From contig NZ_RHOB01000011.1 of the NCBI RefSeq assembly GCF_003946085.1, positions 50,890 to 114,889 on the forward strand: a stretch of 64,000 bases of DNA. The letters are read 5' to 3'. The notes beneath the pieces were generated by a model. It made no database searches. It was given only the letters and a program-made list of their open reading frames with translations, and had not been told where the DNA came from. The translations under genes and the position numbers were made by a program. Positions 20,059 through 28,826 of the stretch are shown piece after piece (the stretch's first letter is position 1; each line of letters starts with the position of its first letter). Origin of the DNA: Levilactobacillus angrenensis. GTDB lineage: Bacteria > Bacillota > Bacilli > Lactobacillales > Lactobacillaceae.

Positions 20059-20104
20059 CCACAGATATTTAATTGTGGACAAAGACACAAAACGGTGCTA
20101 TTAT
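20059..20104 (+). promoter_or_regulatory. csc-cluster promoter 2 with palindromic site
   Basis: CCACA-n10-TGTGG (20059-20078) overlaps -35 TGGACA (20076-20081); 17-bp spacer; -10 TATTAT (20099-20104). Same architecture as the promoter at 18957. Confidence 0.75.
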
Positions 20105-20200
20105 AATTTATGTAATCAGATGAATTCATCAGATGTTTTGTAATAGATATTGTTAATTAAATTGTAGGCAAGCGGAACAGGACGTGAGGATGGGACAGCG

Positions 20201-20656
20201 ATGCGATTACGAGATTTAGGTTTGCTGGTGCTGAGCCTGCTGATCGTCGGTTGGGGAATACCAGCCACAGCTCGTGCGGATGATGTTCAGCAGTCACAGT
20301 ACTCAGTGACACTCACCAAGCCGAAGACAAGTTCTTCACCAGCCATCGACGGTGGTGGCGGGGCACTTATTGACGGTGACGATGGTGACACAGTAAGCGG
20401 CAATCCGGTGAATGGTAACAGTCATTCAGCGGGGGCAACATCACCAACTGGAACTAATGGTGGTCAAGGGGCCACGGTTAGTCCCACCAGTGGCAGTCGA
20501 AACGGGCAAGCAGCTTTGGTTGCTACTCGCAGTACTACGGGAAGATTGCCACAGACTTCTGAAGCGTGGTTCGGATTAAGTACCATGGCAGGGGTCATCA
20601 TATTGTTGCTAGTTTGGATTGGGATTCTATTTAAAAGAAGAAAACAACAAAATTAG
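20201..20656 (+). CDS. Sortase-anchored small surface protein (LPQTSE), CscD-like
   Basis: A 151-aa protein with a signal peptide (residues 1 to about 26, ending ATARADD) and a Gly/Ser/Thr/Asn-rich stalk. The sorting signal is LPQTSE (116-121), then a hydrophobic helix and the positive tail KRRKQQN. LPQTxE is the form known for Lactobacillus plantarum sortase substrates. It matches the short LPxTG partner of csc clusters. It is followed 18 bp later by the next WxL gene. Confidence 0.88.
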   Translation: MRLRDLGLLVLSLLIVGWGIPATARADDVQQSQYSVTLTKPKTSSSPAIDGGGGALIDGDDGDTVSGNPVNGNSHSAGATSPTGTNGGQGATVSPTSGSRNGQAALVATRSTTGRLPQTSEAWFGLSTMAGVIILLLVWIGILFKRRKQQN

Positions 20657-20674
20657 TTGAGGGAGATCTTTATT

Positions 20675-21388
20675 ATGACTAAGAAAACTTTACAATTATT
20701 AGCTTCTGTTGCTTTGGTTGCGGGCTTGGGCATGACAACGGTTACGGCAAATGCTGCGGATGTTACTGCAGATTCTGGTAGTGTTGATACTACTGCAAAA
20801 GTTACTTTGAATGCTGGTGATTCGTCAACCGATGGAAATGGTGATGGCGATGGCGGTAACGTCGCCGGTGCATTAGCCATCACTTCTGCCCCAGACGTCG
20901 ACTTTGGATCAGGGACATTGAATGGGACGAGTGATACGACGTTAACTGGGACGATTGCCAATGGTACTAATTCTCATAATGATGAAGCTACTCCAGGTGC
21001 TGTTACCGTGGTTGATCCCGGGACTGCTTCTGGGTGGAATGTGCAAGTTTCCAATAGCCAGATGGTTAATACAGCAGATGGCGCTACTGGAGCAGCTAAG
21101 AGTATCGCCGGTGGTACCTTCACCTATGGCGGAGCGGTTTTAACTGGTTCAACGACTGACAATGCGGCTGTGCAAGACGCCACTTCAGTTAAGTTTGATA
21201 CTGCTGGGACGGCTAATCAAAATGTTTTCCATGCTGAAGCCGGTAATGGTGTTGGGACTTGGGCAAACACCTACAAGAGTGCCAATTTGGTAGTTCCTGC
21301 TGGTAACGCTGCTGGTTCTTACGAATCAACTTTAACTTGGACCTTAACGAATACTCCTGAAACGACATCATCTACCGATGCTAAGTAA
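20675..21388 (+). CDS. Small WxL-domain cell-surface protein 2 (csc cluster)
   Basis: A 237-aa secreted protein. Signal peptide MTKKTLQLLASVALVAGLGM, cleavage near ANAAD. The WxL domain has GWNVQVSNSQM, GVGTWAN and the C-terminal TLTWTLTNTPE. An Asp/Gly-rich segment after the signal (SSTDGNGDGDGG) may be a flexible linker. ATG 20675 has GAGGGAG upstream; the ORF runs six codons further. In an apparent operon with the LPQTSE gene and the next WxL gene. Confidence 0.9.
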   Translation: MTKKTLQLLASVALVAGLGMTTVTANAADVTADSGSVDTTAKVTLNAGDSSTDGNGDGDGGNVAGALAITSAPDVDFGSGTLNGTSDTTLTGTIANGTNSHNDEATPGAVTVVDPGTASGWNVQVSNSQMVNTADGATGAAKSIAGGTFTYGGAVLTGSTTDNAAVQDATSVKFDTAGTANQNVFHAEAGNGVGTWANTYKSANLVVPAGNAAGSYESTLTWTLTNTPETTSSTDAK

Positions 21389-21425
21389 TTAACCGCAGTC
21401 AAGAACGAAAAGGGAGGGCTGCGTA

Positions 21426-22145
21426 GTGACTAGATGGACAGCATTAATCGTGACTTCGTTGGCCCTCACGGCTTTAGTCTTGAGTGGGTCAACTGCCGCG
21501 GCTGCTAGTGCTCGGACTCCCAATGGCGATCAGACGACCACGGCTAAGGTGACGTTAAAGGGTGGCGATACTTCTGGTGCCGTCGCTCCGCAGGATCCAG
21601 ATGGTTCGGGGAACGCGTTTCCCGGCGATGACCTAGATCCTAGTAATCACGGGACCGGCTCGACTGGTGACCTGACGATTGACTATGCGTCGAACCTGGT
21701 GTTTGATGAAAATAGTTATGCAAATGGCGTCATTACCGCGACGGCGACGAATCATCAAGCCTTCGTGCAAGTGAGTGACCGCCGCTACACTGGGGATGGC
21801 TGGCAATTGATGCTGACCCCCAGTGTTTTGGTGGGTCAATCGAATTCGGCGAAGATTGATGGTAGCGATGCGTCAGTCGAACTGGGCGTGACCAAATTTC
21901 TCGCGTCGGGCGCGACCGTCAGCAAATATCCTCACGTCACCACGACAAGTACCACGCGATTACCGCTGGGAGAAATGGCCAAGGTCGGTCAAGCCGATTA
22001 TGGCACTGGCTTAGGGACTTGGATCTATCGGTTGAACTACGACACCACGGCACCGACTAAATTGTTGGTCAATGGGAGCGCGGTGACCGCGACCCAGACC
22101 TACACCGGGGTATTGAATTGGACCTTAACTGATTCCTTGCATTAA
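21426..22145 (+). CDS. Small WxL-domain cell-surface protein 3 (csc cluster)
   Basis: A 239-aa secreted protein starting at GTG 21426 after AAAGGGAGGG. The signal peptide ends near AAAASA. The mature WxL domain carries GWQLMLTPS and ends VLNWTLTDSLH. It is 37 bp after the previous WxL gene and the last of the run before a terminator. It is GC-richer than the two earlier small WxL genes. Confidence 0.88.
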   Translation: MTRWTALIVTSLALTALVLSGSTAAAASARTPNGDQTTTAKVTLKGGDTSGAVAPQDPDGSGNAFPGDDLDPSNHGTGSTGDLTIDYASNLVFDENSYANGVITATATNHQAFVQVSDRRYTGDGWQLMLTPSVLVGQSNSAKIDGSDASVELGVTKFLASGATVSKYPHVTTTSTTRLPLGEMAKVGQADYGTGLGTWIYRLNYDTTAPTKLLVNGSAVTATQTYTGVLNWTLTDSLH

Positions 22146-22162
22146 AAATGTAAAAGTTTCGG

Positions 22163-22192
22163 AATGCGGTGGCGACAGTCACCGCATTCTTT
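22163..22192 (+). terminator. Rho-independent terminator (possibly partial)
   Basis: Perfect 9-bp stem AATGCGGTG / CACCGCATT followed by CTTTGTT. The short T-run may allow readthrough into the DUF916 gene. Confidence 0.7.
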
Positions 22193-22238
22193 GTTACAAT
22201 GAGTTTAAAGTTGAGTTTTTATGGAGGTTGGGAGAATC

Positions 22239-23297
22239 ATGAAACGTTGGCTAAAGATTTTGGTAACATTAGGGACGTTACTAATGGCGTTCGGTTGGGT
22301 TCAACAGACTGTTCACGCTGAGAGTGTTGGCTATTCGGTGAGTGCGGTTTTGCCGAAGAACCAAGATGATAAAAAGGTCACGTATTTTGCTTTGCGCGTT
22401 AAGCCAAAACAACAGCAGAAATTAACGATTGTTATTCGGAATACTAGTAAATCGATGAAACGATTCCAGGTAGGGGTCAATCAGGCCATTACCAATGACA
22501 ACGGGGTCATCGACTACAGTAAGGCTAACCCCACGCTGGACAGTTCTCTGAAGGTCGGCATCAAGGATATCTTCAGTAAGGACAGTACTCAGAAGGTCAA
22601 CGTGCCGGCGAAGAGTAGCAAGCGGGTCTCCGTGTCCTACACCATGCCAGCTGAGAAAATCGACGGGATGATTTTAGGTGGGGTCTACGTCAAGCAATTG
22701 ACGGCCGCCGACGATTCCAGTGCCAAGAAGGGTGTCACGATCAAGAACGCCTTTGCCTATGTTATTGGGGTACGGCTCCGCGAAAGCAGTGTCGATGTTG
22801 CGCCGGACATGCGTTTGCATACGGTCAAGGCTGGTCAGATCAACTCTTACAACCAGATTCAAGCGAATTTGCAAAACCCACGGCCAGGTCTGATGAGTGA
22901 GCTCAAGATCAAGTCTAAGGTCACGAAAGCCAACGATTCCAAGACGGTTTTAAGCAATGACAAGAGCAACATGTCCATGGCACCAAATTCTAACTTCAAC
23001 TACTCCATTCCGTGGGGCAGTACCCAGTTGAAGGCCGGCGAATACACGTTGACGCTGGATGCCTTCGCCAAGGGCGGGTACCATTGGCACTTCGTCAAGA
23101 ACTTCAATGTGACCCAAGCTCAAATCAATCAGTTGAAGAATAAAATCAACACGCCACAGCAGAACAACTACCTCTGGTGGTTCGTGGCGGGTGGTATTCT
23201 GATTCTCCTCTTGCTGATTGTCATCATCTACTTGTTAATGAAGAACCGGCGTCGTGATGACGACAGCGCTTCTGACAAGACGGATTCATCTAAATAA
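22239..23297 (+). CDS. WxL-interacting protein with DUF916 and DUF3324 domains, CscA-like
   Basis: A 352-aa type I membrane protein. Signal peptide to about residue 28 (TVHAES). DUF916 (about 30-155) begins GYSVSAVLPKNQDDKKVTYF and includes TLTIVIRNTSK-like strands. DUF3324 (about 160-300) contains ITNAFAYVIGVRLRES-like sequence. One C-terminal membrane helix (WWFVAGGILILLLLIVIIYL) and a cytoplasmic tail KNRRRDDD follow. In csc clusters this protein binds WxL partners and anchors the complex. ATG 22239 follows GGAGGTTGGGAG. Confidence 0.92.
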   Translation: MKRWLKILVTLGTLLMAFGWVQQTVHAESVGYSVSAVLPKNQDDKKVTYFALRVKPKQQQKLTIVIRNTSKSMKRFQVGVNQAITNDNGVIDYSKANPTLDSSLKVGIKDIFSKDSTQKVNVPAKSSKRVSVSYTMPAEKIDGMILGGVYVKQLTAADDSSAKKGVTIKNAFAYVIGVRLRESSVDVAPDMRLHTVKAGQINSYNQIQANLQNPRPGLMSELKIKSKVTKANDSKTVLSNDKSNMSMAPNSNFNYSIPWGSTQLKAGEYTLTLDAFAKGGYHWHFVKNFNVTQAQINQLKNKINTPQQNNYLWWFVAGGILILLLLIVIIYLLMKNRRRDDDSASDKTDSSK

Positions 23298-23307
23298 AAA
23301 TACTGAT

Positions 23308-23356
23308 AACCGCCACGTAACGGGTCTTTAGGAGACTTCGTGCGTGGCGGTTTTTG
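23308..23356 (+). terminator. Rho-independent terminator
   Basis: Perfect 10-bp stem AACCGCCACG / CGTGGCGGTT followed by TTTTG. Confidence 0.9.
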
Positions 23357-23551
23357 TTTGCCATAAGGTTAGTTCATTTAACAATGATAACGCGATTTCT
23401 TACGTAAATGACGCCCGTAAACGACTGACGAGACACAAGATTTCGTGGAACCATCGTATAATTGGGTTAGATATTTAACACGGTAACGGTTCGCCGGTGT
23501 CATTAGAAAGTTGGGGCCATGACTAGTTCGACATTGAGGGGAGTGTCTGTG

Positions 23552-25705
23552 ATGAAGTGGCAGCGTATTTGGCTGAGTGTTTTGATAGCGTTGGCAGGTC
23601 TGCTGAGTGGGCTGACGGTAGCGTACGCGGCGATGCCGGATGGCTTGCCCATTGCACCGTACTTTAAGACGGGAACCTTTACTGGCAGCAGTAATTCGGC
23701 CACGCTGGTCCCCAATGCGGCGGGAGAAAAGGAAACAGTCCAGCTGACCAACGCCGCGAATCAGTTGGGGACGATTTGGGCGGATAAGGATGCTTATTAT
23801 TTTGAGCTGAATCATGATCAGAAGGCCTCGATGTGGATGTACTTCGACAACAAAGGTGGCAGTGCGGGGGACGGGATGGCGTTCGTCTTGCAAAACGATA
23901 CGCGCGGAACGGCCGCCGTTTCCCGGACAAAATTGACTAACGTGCCAGCTGCTGGGGAGACCTTGGGCGTGTGGGGCAGTCCGGATGAGTATACGTCGGA
24001 AAGCCCCAGCGTGGTCTCCAGCCAGGCGATTCAGAATAGTTGGGCACTGGAATTTGACACCTTTGTCAACAATCAATTTCCGGGGAGCTATATTGATAAA
24101 TCTTCTGATTTTGATTATTTTATTAATTATGTTACGGATAAGAAGACCGAGTCGCCCCATATTGCGTCCAATTATCCAGCACAATCGGGCACTTATAGCC
24201 GCCGTTATAATGCGAACCAATACTATACCGTCATGTTTCACAAAGGCATTTTGAATCCGGCTCTCTCAAACGGTGCCTGGCATCACGTGACCCTGAAATA
24301 TACGGCACCGAGCAGCTATCCGGGGACCGGGAAGATGACGTACGCCTTTGATGACAAGGACGCGACTACCGGGTTAGCGACCGCCGCGACTACTACCGCC
24401 ACGGTCGATATCAACACCAGTAATGTGGATCCCCAAAATACGGGCAAGGCCATGTGGGGGTTCACGGGTTCGACTGGACAATCCTTTGAAACGAATCAGG
24501 TCGTATTTGAACAGATTCCGGGACTGGTAGATGCCAGTGCCACGGCGAGCTTGTATGACCGGACCGAAGACAATGTCCAGGTCCCGGCTAACGGGATGAT
24601 TATGGGTGGCGACAGACTGTTGTTGCAATATAATCTGACTTATAATGCGGGGCGAAAAGCTTGGGACAACGTACAGGCGGCCATGACGATCCCGGACAAC
24701 CTTACTGTCACATCCGGCAAGGTGACCTACGCGGACGGCACGCAAGCAACGGTCGACCTGAGTAGTTATCAACCGGGCGATAAGCAGCTGAATGCGACGT
24801 TGCCCAAGGGCCTGTCGATGGAAAATAAGACCGCCACGATTTCACTGTACGCGACGGCGGCCAATCCAGCGACGAACACTGCGGTGGGGATGACGACCAG
24901 CAAATTTAGTGCCCCGCTAGGTATTGCGACGGCCGACCTGGGTGGCTTTAGCATCGTCCATTCGGCCGTGAACCTGACTGCGCAAGTGACGAGCGGCAAT
25001 GCGGTCAATGTGCTTCCCGGCAAAACGACGACGGTGACGGGTACCGCCGCGTTGAAAGGGGCTACCAGCAATGCGCAATTTACCCTGCACCCGACGTTAA
25101 ATGGTCAGGATCTGGCCCCGGCTACCTTTGATTCCCAAAAACAAAGTGATGGTAGCTTTACTGGGCAGTTTAGTTATCAACCGTTGGCTAGCGACCTCCA
25201 CTTGGGCGAAAATAAACTGACACTGTACGTATCGGACGCCGCGGGAAATTCGTCGCCGGATGTCACGGTCACTATCAATGTGGCCGGCATCTTGAGCTAT
25301 GCGAATGTCCCCAAGACGGTGACCTTCGCGGATACGCAACTGACGGGAACGAGCCAGCAAATCGGCCGCCAAGGCGACTGGAATCTGCTGGTCAACGATG
25401 CGCGGGGGAGTGGGTCGAAATGGCAACTGACGGCCCGCTTGTCGAAGCCCATGACGGCAATCAATCAGCCGGCGACGCAGTTGGATGGTGACTTACAATA
25501 TCGCGCTAGCACGGCCACCAGTCCGGTCACGATTGGAACGACGGCGGTGCCCGTTGCCACTCATACCACGACCAGCAATGACGAAACGACTAACGCCACT
25601 AGCTGGGGCGCTGATGCGGGGATGTTGCTGCACGTGAACAGTAGCGCCGTTAGCGGCACCTATACGGGCGAGATAACTTGGAATTTGGCGAATGCACCGA
25701 GTTAA
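23552..25705 (+). CDS. Lectin-like WxL surface protein, array member 1
   Basis: A 717-aa secreted protein. Signal peptide MKWQRIWLSVLIALAGLLSG ends near AYAAM. The lectin-like domain (about 30-330) shows SMWMYFD, GDGMAFVLQND, LGVWGS, WALEFDTFVN, HIASNYPA, WHHVTLKY and MWGFTGSTGQ. Ig-like regions follow, then a WxL domain (about 590-717) with WNLLVNDARGSGSKW and final ITWNLANAPS, where WNL replaces WTL. ATG 23552 has GAGGGGAG 8 nt upstream and is preferred over ATG 23519. High GC in codon choice compared with members 2-4. Confidence 0.9.
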   Translation: MKWQRIWLSVLIALAGLLSGLTVAYAAMPDGLPIAPYFKTGTFTGSSNSATLVPNAAGEKETVQLTNAANQLGTIWADKDAYYFELNHDQKASMWMYFDNKGGSAGDGMAFVLQNDTRGTAAVSRTKLTNVPAAGETLGVWGSPDEYTSESPSVVSSQAIQNSWALEFDTFVNNQFPGSYIDKSSDFDYFINYVTDKKTESPHIASNYPAQSGTYSRRYNANQYYTVMFHKGILNPALSNGAWHHVTLKYTAPSSYPGTGKMTYAFDDKDATTGLATAATTTATVDINTSNVDPQNTGKAMWGFTGSTGQSFETNQVVFEQIPGLVDASATASLYDRTEDNVQVPANGMIMGGDRLLLQYNLTYNAGRKAWDNVQAAMTIPDNLTVTSGKVTYADGTQATVDLSSYQPGDKQLNATLPKGLSMENKTATISLYATAANPATNTAVGMTTSKFSAPLGIATADLGGFSIVHSAVNLTAQVTSGNAVNVLPGKTTTVTGTAALKGATSNAQFTLHPTLNGQDLAPATFDSQKQSDGSFTGQFSYQPLASDLHLGENKLTLYVSDAAGNSSPDVTVTINVAGILSYANVPKTVTFADTQLTGTSQQIGRQGDWNLLVNDARGSGSKWQLTARLSKPMTAINQPATQLDGDLQYRASTATSPVTIGTTAVPVATHTTTSNDETTNATSWGADAGMLLHVNSSAVSGTYTGEITWNLANAPS

Positions 25706-25729
25706 AGAAATACAGATATGTGGTGAAAT

Positions 25730-25766
25730 AAGGACTACTGGCTGATTTGGCTGGTAGTTCTTTTTT
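25730..25766 (+). terminator. Rho-independent terminator
   Basis: Stem AGGACTACTGGCT / GGCTGGTAGTTCT with G-U pairs, followed by TTTTTT. Confidence 0.8.
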
Positions 25767-26156
25767 GTGCTGGCAGTGCTATTTTGTACGTTACACTTTA
25801 CTTTTTATGTACCAGGTATTGGCGAGCCTATTGAAACTAGGAAGTTTACATAAATGCGATTATATCAGGCGACAGATGTTGTCTGAAAGACTAACTAAAT
25901 AAATTTAATTATAGTTAAACGCCTAAAACGTTAGTGACTTGTGATATAATAATATTTATTATGAGTGTTAAACGTTTTGGGGAGTAGTAATTATTTTATA
26001 ATTAAAATGATTTCGGCTATCCGCCATTGGTAAAAATGGTTGGCGTCAAATAGAGTTGTAACCATAGCGGTTAGGTTATTTAACTAACATGACTAGGTGG
26101 TGGTTCGCGGTGTGCGGCGGGCCGTCATTACTTTGAGAGCTAAAGAAGGGTAAAAA
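25767..26156. promoter_or_regulatory. Promoter and long 5' leader of array member 2
   Basis: TGATATAAT, an extended -10 (TATAAT 25945-25950), has no good -35, suggesting a need for an activator. Transcription from here would leave a leader of about 200 nt. It contains TTAAACGTTTTGGGG (25968), a motif also found before the next gene. Confidence 0.55.
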
Positions 26157-28508
26157 ATGAGACTACAAAAGATGATGGTGGGGTTCGGTGCCTTGGTGTT
26201 GGCAGTTAGTTGCCAGCTGGTAGGGGCGCGGGGATCTGTGATTGAAGATGTCAAGGTGCCTTTAGATAAAGCACCACAAGGACTCAAAATTGATAATTAT
26301 TTTAAGATTCCAGGCGCGGATGATGGTATCTCCAATAATTCTGCTCAGCTTGCGGATACGCCTCATGGTAAGCAACAGGCTGTTCAATTAACTGATGCGA
26401 GCAAGGGCGGTGACGAGCTGGGACTAATTTGGACTAGTGATGCTGCCAAGATGGATCTTAGTCAGGATCAAACGGCTTCAATGTGGTTGTATACAGGGAA
26501 TACTGCGCTTAAAGATAGTAATAATCGGCGCAACAATATTGGTGATGGCATGACTTTTGTCATGCAAAATGATGCAAGAGGGGTTGGTGCCAGTGCCATC
26601 AATACTTCTGATCCGGAACACCCGACGCCCGCGACTGGAGAAACGCTTGGTGTTTGGGGCGATGATTATGATAATGAAAAATTTACAACCCCTGAATCAC
26701 TTGCTGCTACGGGGATTCAGGATAGCTGGGCTTTGGAATTCGATACGTTTGATAATGATAACTTTCCTGAAAGTGCAGCAGACGGTTCTGCAGGAAGTAC
26801 GGCATGGGGAGAGTATTTCAAGGTGGCGGCCAATAGTGGAAATCAGTTTGACGCTCAAGTGGGTGGCATGCACATTGCATCGGGGTATCCCGGGGATGCT
26901 GGTTCATACAATATTGTGACGAAGACATTTAATTGGGTAACATATGATTCAAGCGATATTCTTCATTTGCACCCTAAATCTCATTCGCAGTCTTATCATT
27001 ATGCTGAGCTCAATCATGACAAGCCGATAGAAAGTAGTTTTTTGACTGGTGATGTGTTGGGGAAGGGTGTTTGGCAGCATATCACATTAAACTGGGATGC
27101 CTCGGCGAGTGATATGAATTACACATTTGACGATAAGGACCCGGATACCGGAGCCATGCAACCAGGAAAGTCCATTTCGGTGCACGTAGATAAGGAGAAG
27201 CTAAAGCTGGGTGCTGATCAAAAAATCCGTTGGGGATTCACTGGAACGACAGGTGCAAGCTTCGAAAACAACCTAGTCGTCTTCGAACAAGTTCCTGGCC
27301 TAGTCAGTGCCGATGCTACGGCCAAATTAACCGATAAGACCAAGAATCAGGCCATTGATGAAGCCAGCGATACGGTGAATGCTGGGGACCGGATGCGATT
27401 GGATTACAATTTAACTTATACCGGTGGCCGAGAATCTTGGAAGGATATTCAAGCAAAGCTAAACTTGCCTAGCAATATCAAGTTTAGCAGTGCTAAGATC
27501 TCGTATGACAATGGTGATTCACAGACAATTAGTGGGTTGGATAGCGATAGTACTGCTGGTCAGACGCTCAGTGCCGCTTTGAATCAAGAACTCTCCAGTA
27601 CTAATACCAGTGCAACGATTTCGCTTGCCGGTAAAGCGGTGGCGGGGAGTGATAGTGAGACGACGGTGGCGGCAACTAACAGCAGTTTTACCGGTTCTAA
27701 CGCCATTACGCAAGCCACGCTGAACGGCTTTAAAGTTGAGAAAAATGACGATGCGGCGATGACGCTGTCGCTAACCGGTGAGGGCGTCGATGCGACTGGT
27801 ACGTTGGGAGCAAAGGTGTTGACCAAGCCAGCCGACGTTGTCGTGACCGGGAAGATCACTTACACGGTGGGGACCGCTGATGCTAACAGTAGCCTGACCT
27901 TGCATCCAAATTTGAATGGGAAAGACTTGCCGACGCAGACACTGAGTAACAACGATGCCGCCGGAACCTTTACTTACAAGTTGAACGCGGACCAGCTACT
28001 GTCCGGACAAGACAACCTGTTGACGCTCTACGCAACCGATAGTAAGGACCACTCGACCAACGATGTCGGCTATACGGTGACCTTATCACCGGGAACACGC
28101 GAGCTGGCGGTGGGGACGCGATCTACGTTTAACGCAGATGATCCGGTGACCATGACAGGTGAGTCTATGACCTTGCAGCCAGACCACAACTGGGACGTCA
28201 CGGTCAACGATACCAAGGGTAAAGGTGACCGGTGGACGCTGACGGCATCGGCCACGCCCTTTATTTCTAAACTGCGAGGCAGTCTATCTGCGCACCTCGA
28301 TTACCTGTCCAGTGATGGTAGTGTCTCAAACTTGCAGGCTGGCTCGGCGCATATCATGACGCACACGGCGACCTCGGATAACGACGTCATCAATGTGGCG
28401 GATGATTGGAGTGATACGCAGGGGTTGCTACTGAAAGTAAATTCGGACGCCATTCAGGGGGCATACTACAGTACCGTGACCTGGACGTTGAGGGATGCTC
28501 CTGCTTAG
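26157..28508 (+). CDS. Lectin-like WxL surface protein, array member 2
   Basis: A 783-aa protein, the longest of the array. The hydrophobic N-terminus MRLQKMMVGFGALVLAVSCQ serves as signal peptide. The lectin-like domain (about 40-390) shows APQGLKIDNYF, ASMWLYTG, GDGMTFVMQND, LGVWGDD, WALEFDTFDN, IASGYPGDAG, WQHITLNWD and RWGFTGTTG. Ig-like regions (about 395-640) follow, then a WxL domain with HNWDVTVNDTKGKGDRWTL and final VTWTLRDAPA. The first half is AT-richer than the second, suggesting recombination between paralogues. Confidence 0.9.
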   Translation: MRLQKMMVGFGALVLAVSCQLVGARGSVIEDVKVPLDKAPQGLKIDNYFKIPGADDGISNNSAQLADTPHGKQQAVQLTDASKGGDELGLIWTSDAAKMDLSQDQTASMWLYTGNTALKDSNNRRNNIGDGMTFVMQNDARGVGASAINTSDPEHPTPATGETLGVWGDDYDNEKFTTPESLAATGIQDSWALEFDTFDNDNFPESAADGSAGSTAWGEYFKVAANSGNQFDAQVGGMHIASGYPGDAGSYNIVTKTFNWVTYDSSDILHLHPKSHSQSYHYAELNHDKPIESSFLTGDVLGKGVWQHITLNWDASASDMNYTFDDKDPDTGAMQPGKSISVHVDKEKLKLGADQKIRWGFTGTTGASFENNLVVFEQVPGLVSADATAKLTDKTKNQAIDEASDTVNAGDRMRLDYNLTYTGGRESWKDIQAKLNLPSNIKFSSAKISYDNGDSQTISGLDSDSTAGQTLSAALNQELSSTNTSATISLAGKAVAGSDSETTVAATNSSFTGSNAITQATLNGFKVEKNDDAAMTLSLTGEGVDATGTLGAKVLTKPADVVVTGKITYTVGTADANSSLTLHPNLNGKDLPTQTLSNNDAAGTFTYKLNADQLLSGQDNLLTLYATDSKDHSTNDVGYTVTLSPGTRELAVGTRSTFNADDPVTMTGESMTLQPDHNWDVTVNDTKGKGDRWTLTASATPFISKLRGSLSAHLDYLSSDGSVSNLQAGSAHIMTHTATSDNDVINVADDWSDTQGLLLKVNSDAIQGAYYSTVTWTLRDAPA

Positions 28509-28530
28509 ATAAATTTTGTACCAGATGATG

Positions 28531-28565
28531 GGACCTACAGACATTGTGTCTGGGGTCCTTTTTTC
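28531..28565 (+). terminator. Rho-independent terminator
   Basis: Stem GGACC(tac)AGAC / GTCT(ggg)GTCC followed by TTTTTTCTTT. Confidence 0.8.
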
Positions 28566-28672
28566 TTTGTGGTGCGTTAGAAAATGACAATTCAATTGTA
28601 ACAGAACCGGCTAAAGATTGACTACATATTTGTGAGGAAATGTTTTATAAATATTGTTATATCAACGATTTG

Positions 28673-28702
28673 ACTAGACTAATCTAGTTGATGTGGTATA
28701 CT
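28673..28702 (+). promoter_or_regulatory. Promoter of array member 3 with palindrome in the -35 region
   Basis: The extended -10 TGGTATACT (TATACT 28697-28702) has a 16-bp near-palindrome ACTAGACTAATCTAGT at 28673-28688 lying over the -35 position. The layout suits a repressor or activator site. Confidence 0.6.
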
Positions 28703-28826
28703 AAATAAAACTAGTACGCGGTGTTACTATTGTACGGGAGACAATATAAAAATACTGATAAGTCACTACCGGTGAAAATCAGTAGTAAAGGGCATCGGAG
28801 TGGTTAAACGTTTGGGGGTATCGTAG

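Noticed and set aside
23378..24241. 287-aa antisense ORF opposite lectin-WxL array member 1
   Set aside because: It is the complement of a clearly conserved secreted protein, with no ribosome-binding site and very basic, cysteine-rich shadow composition.
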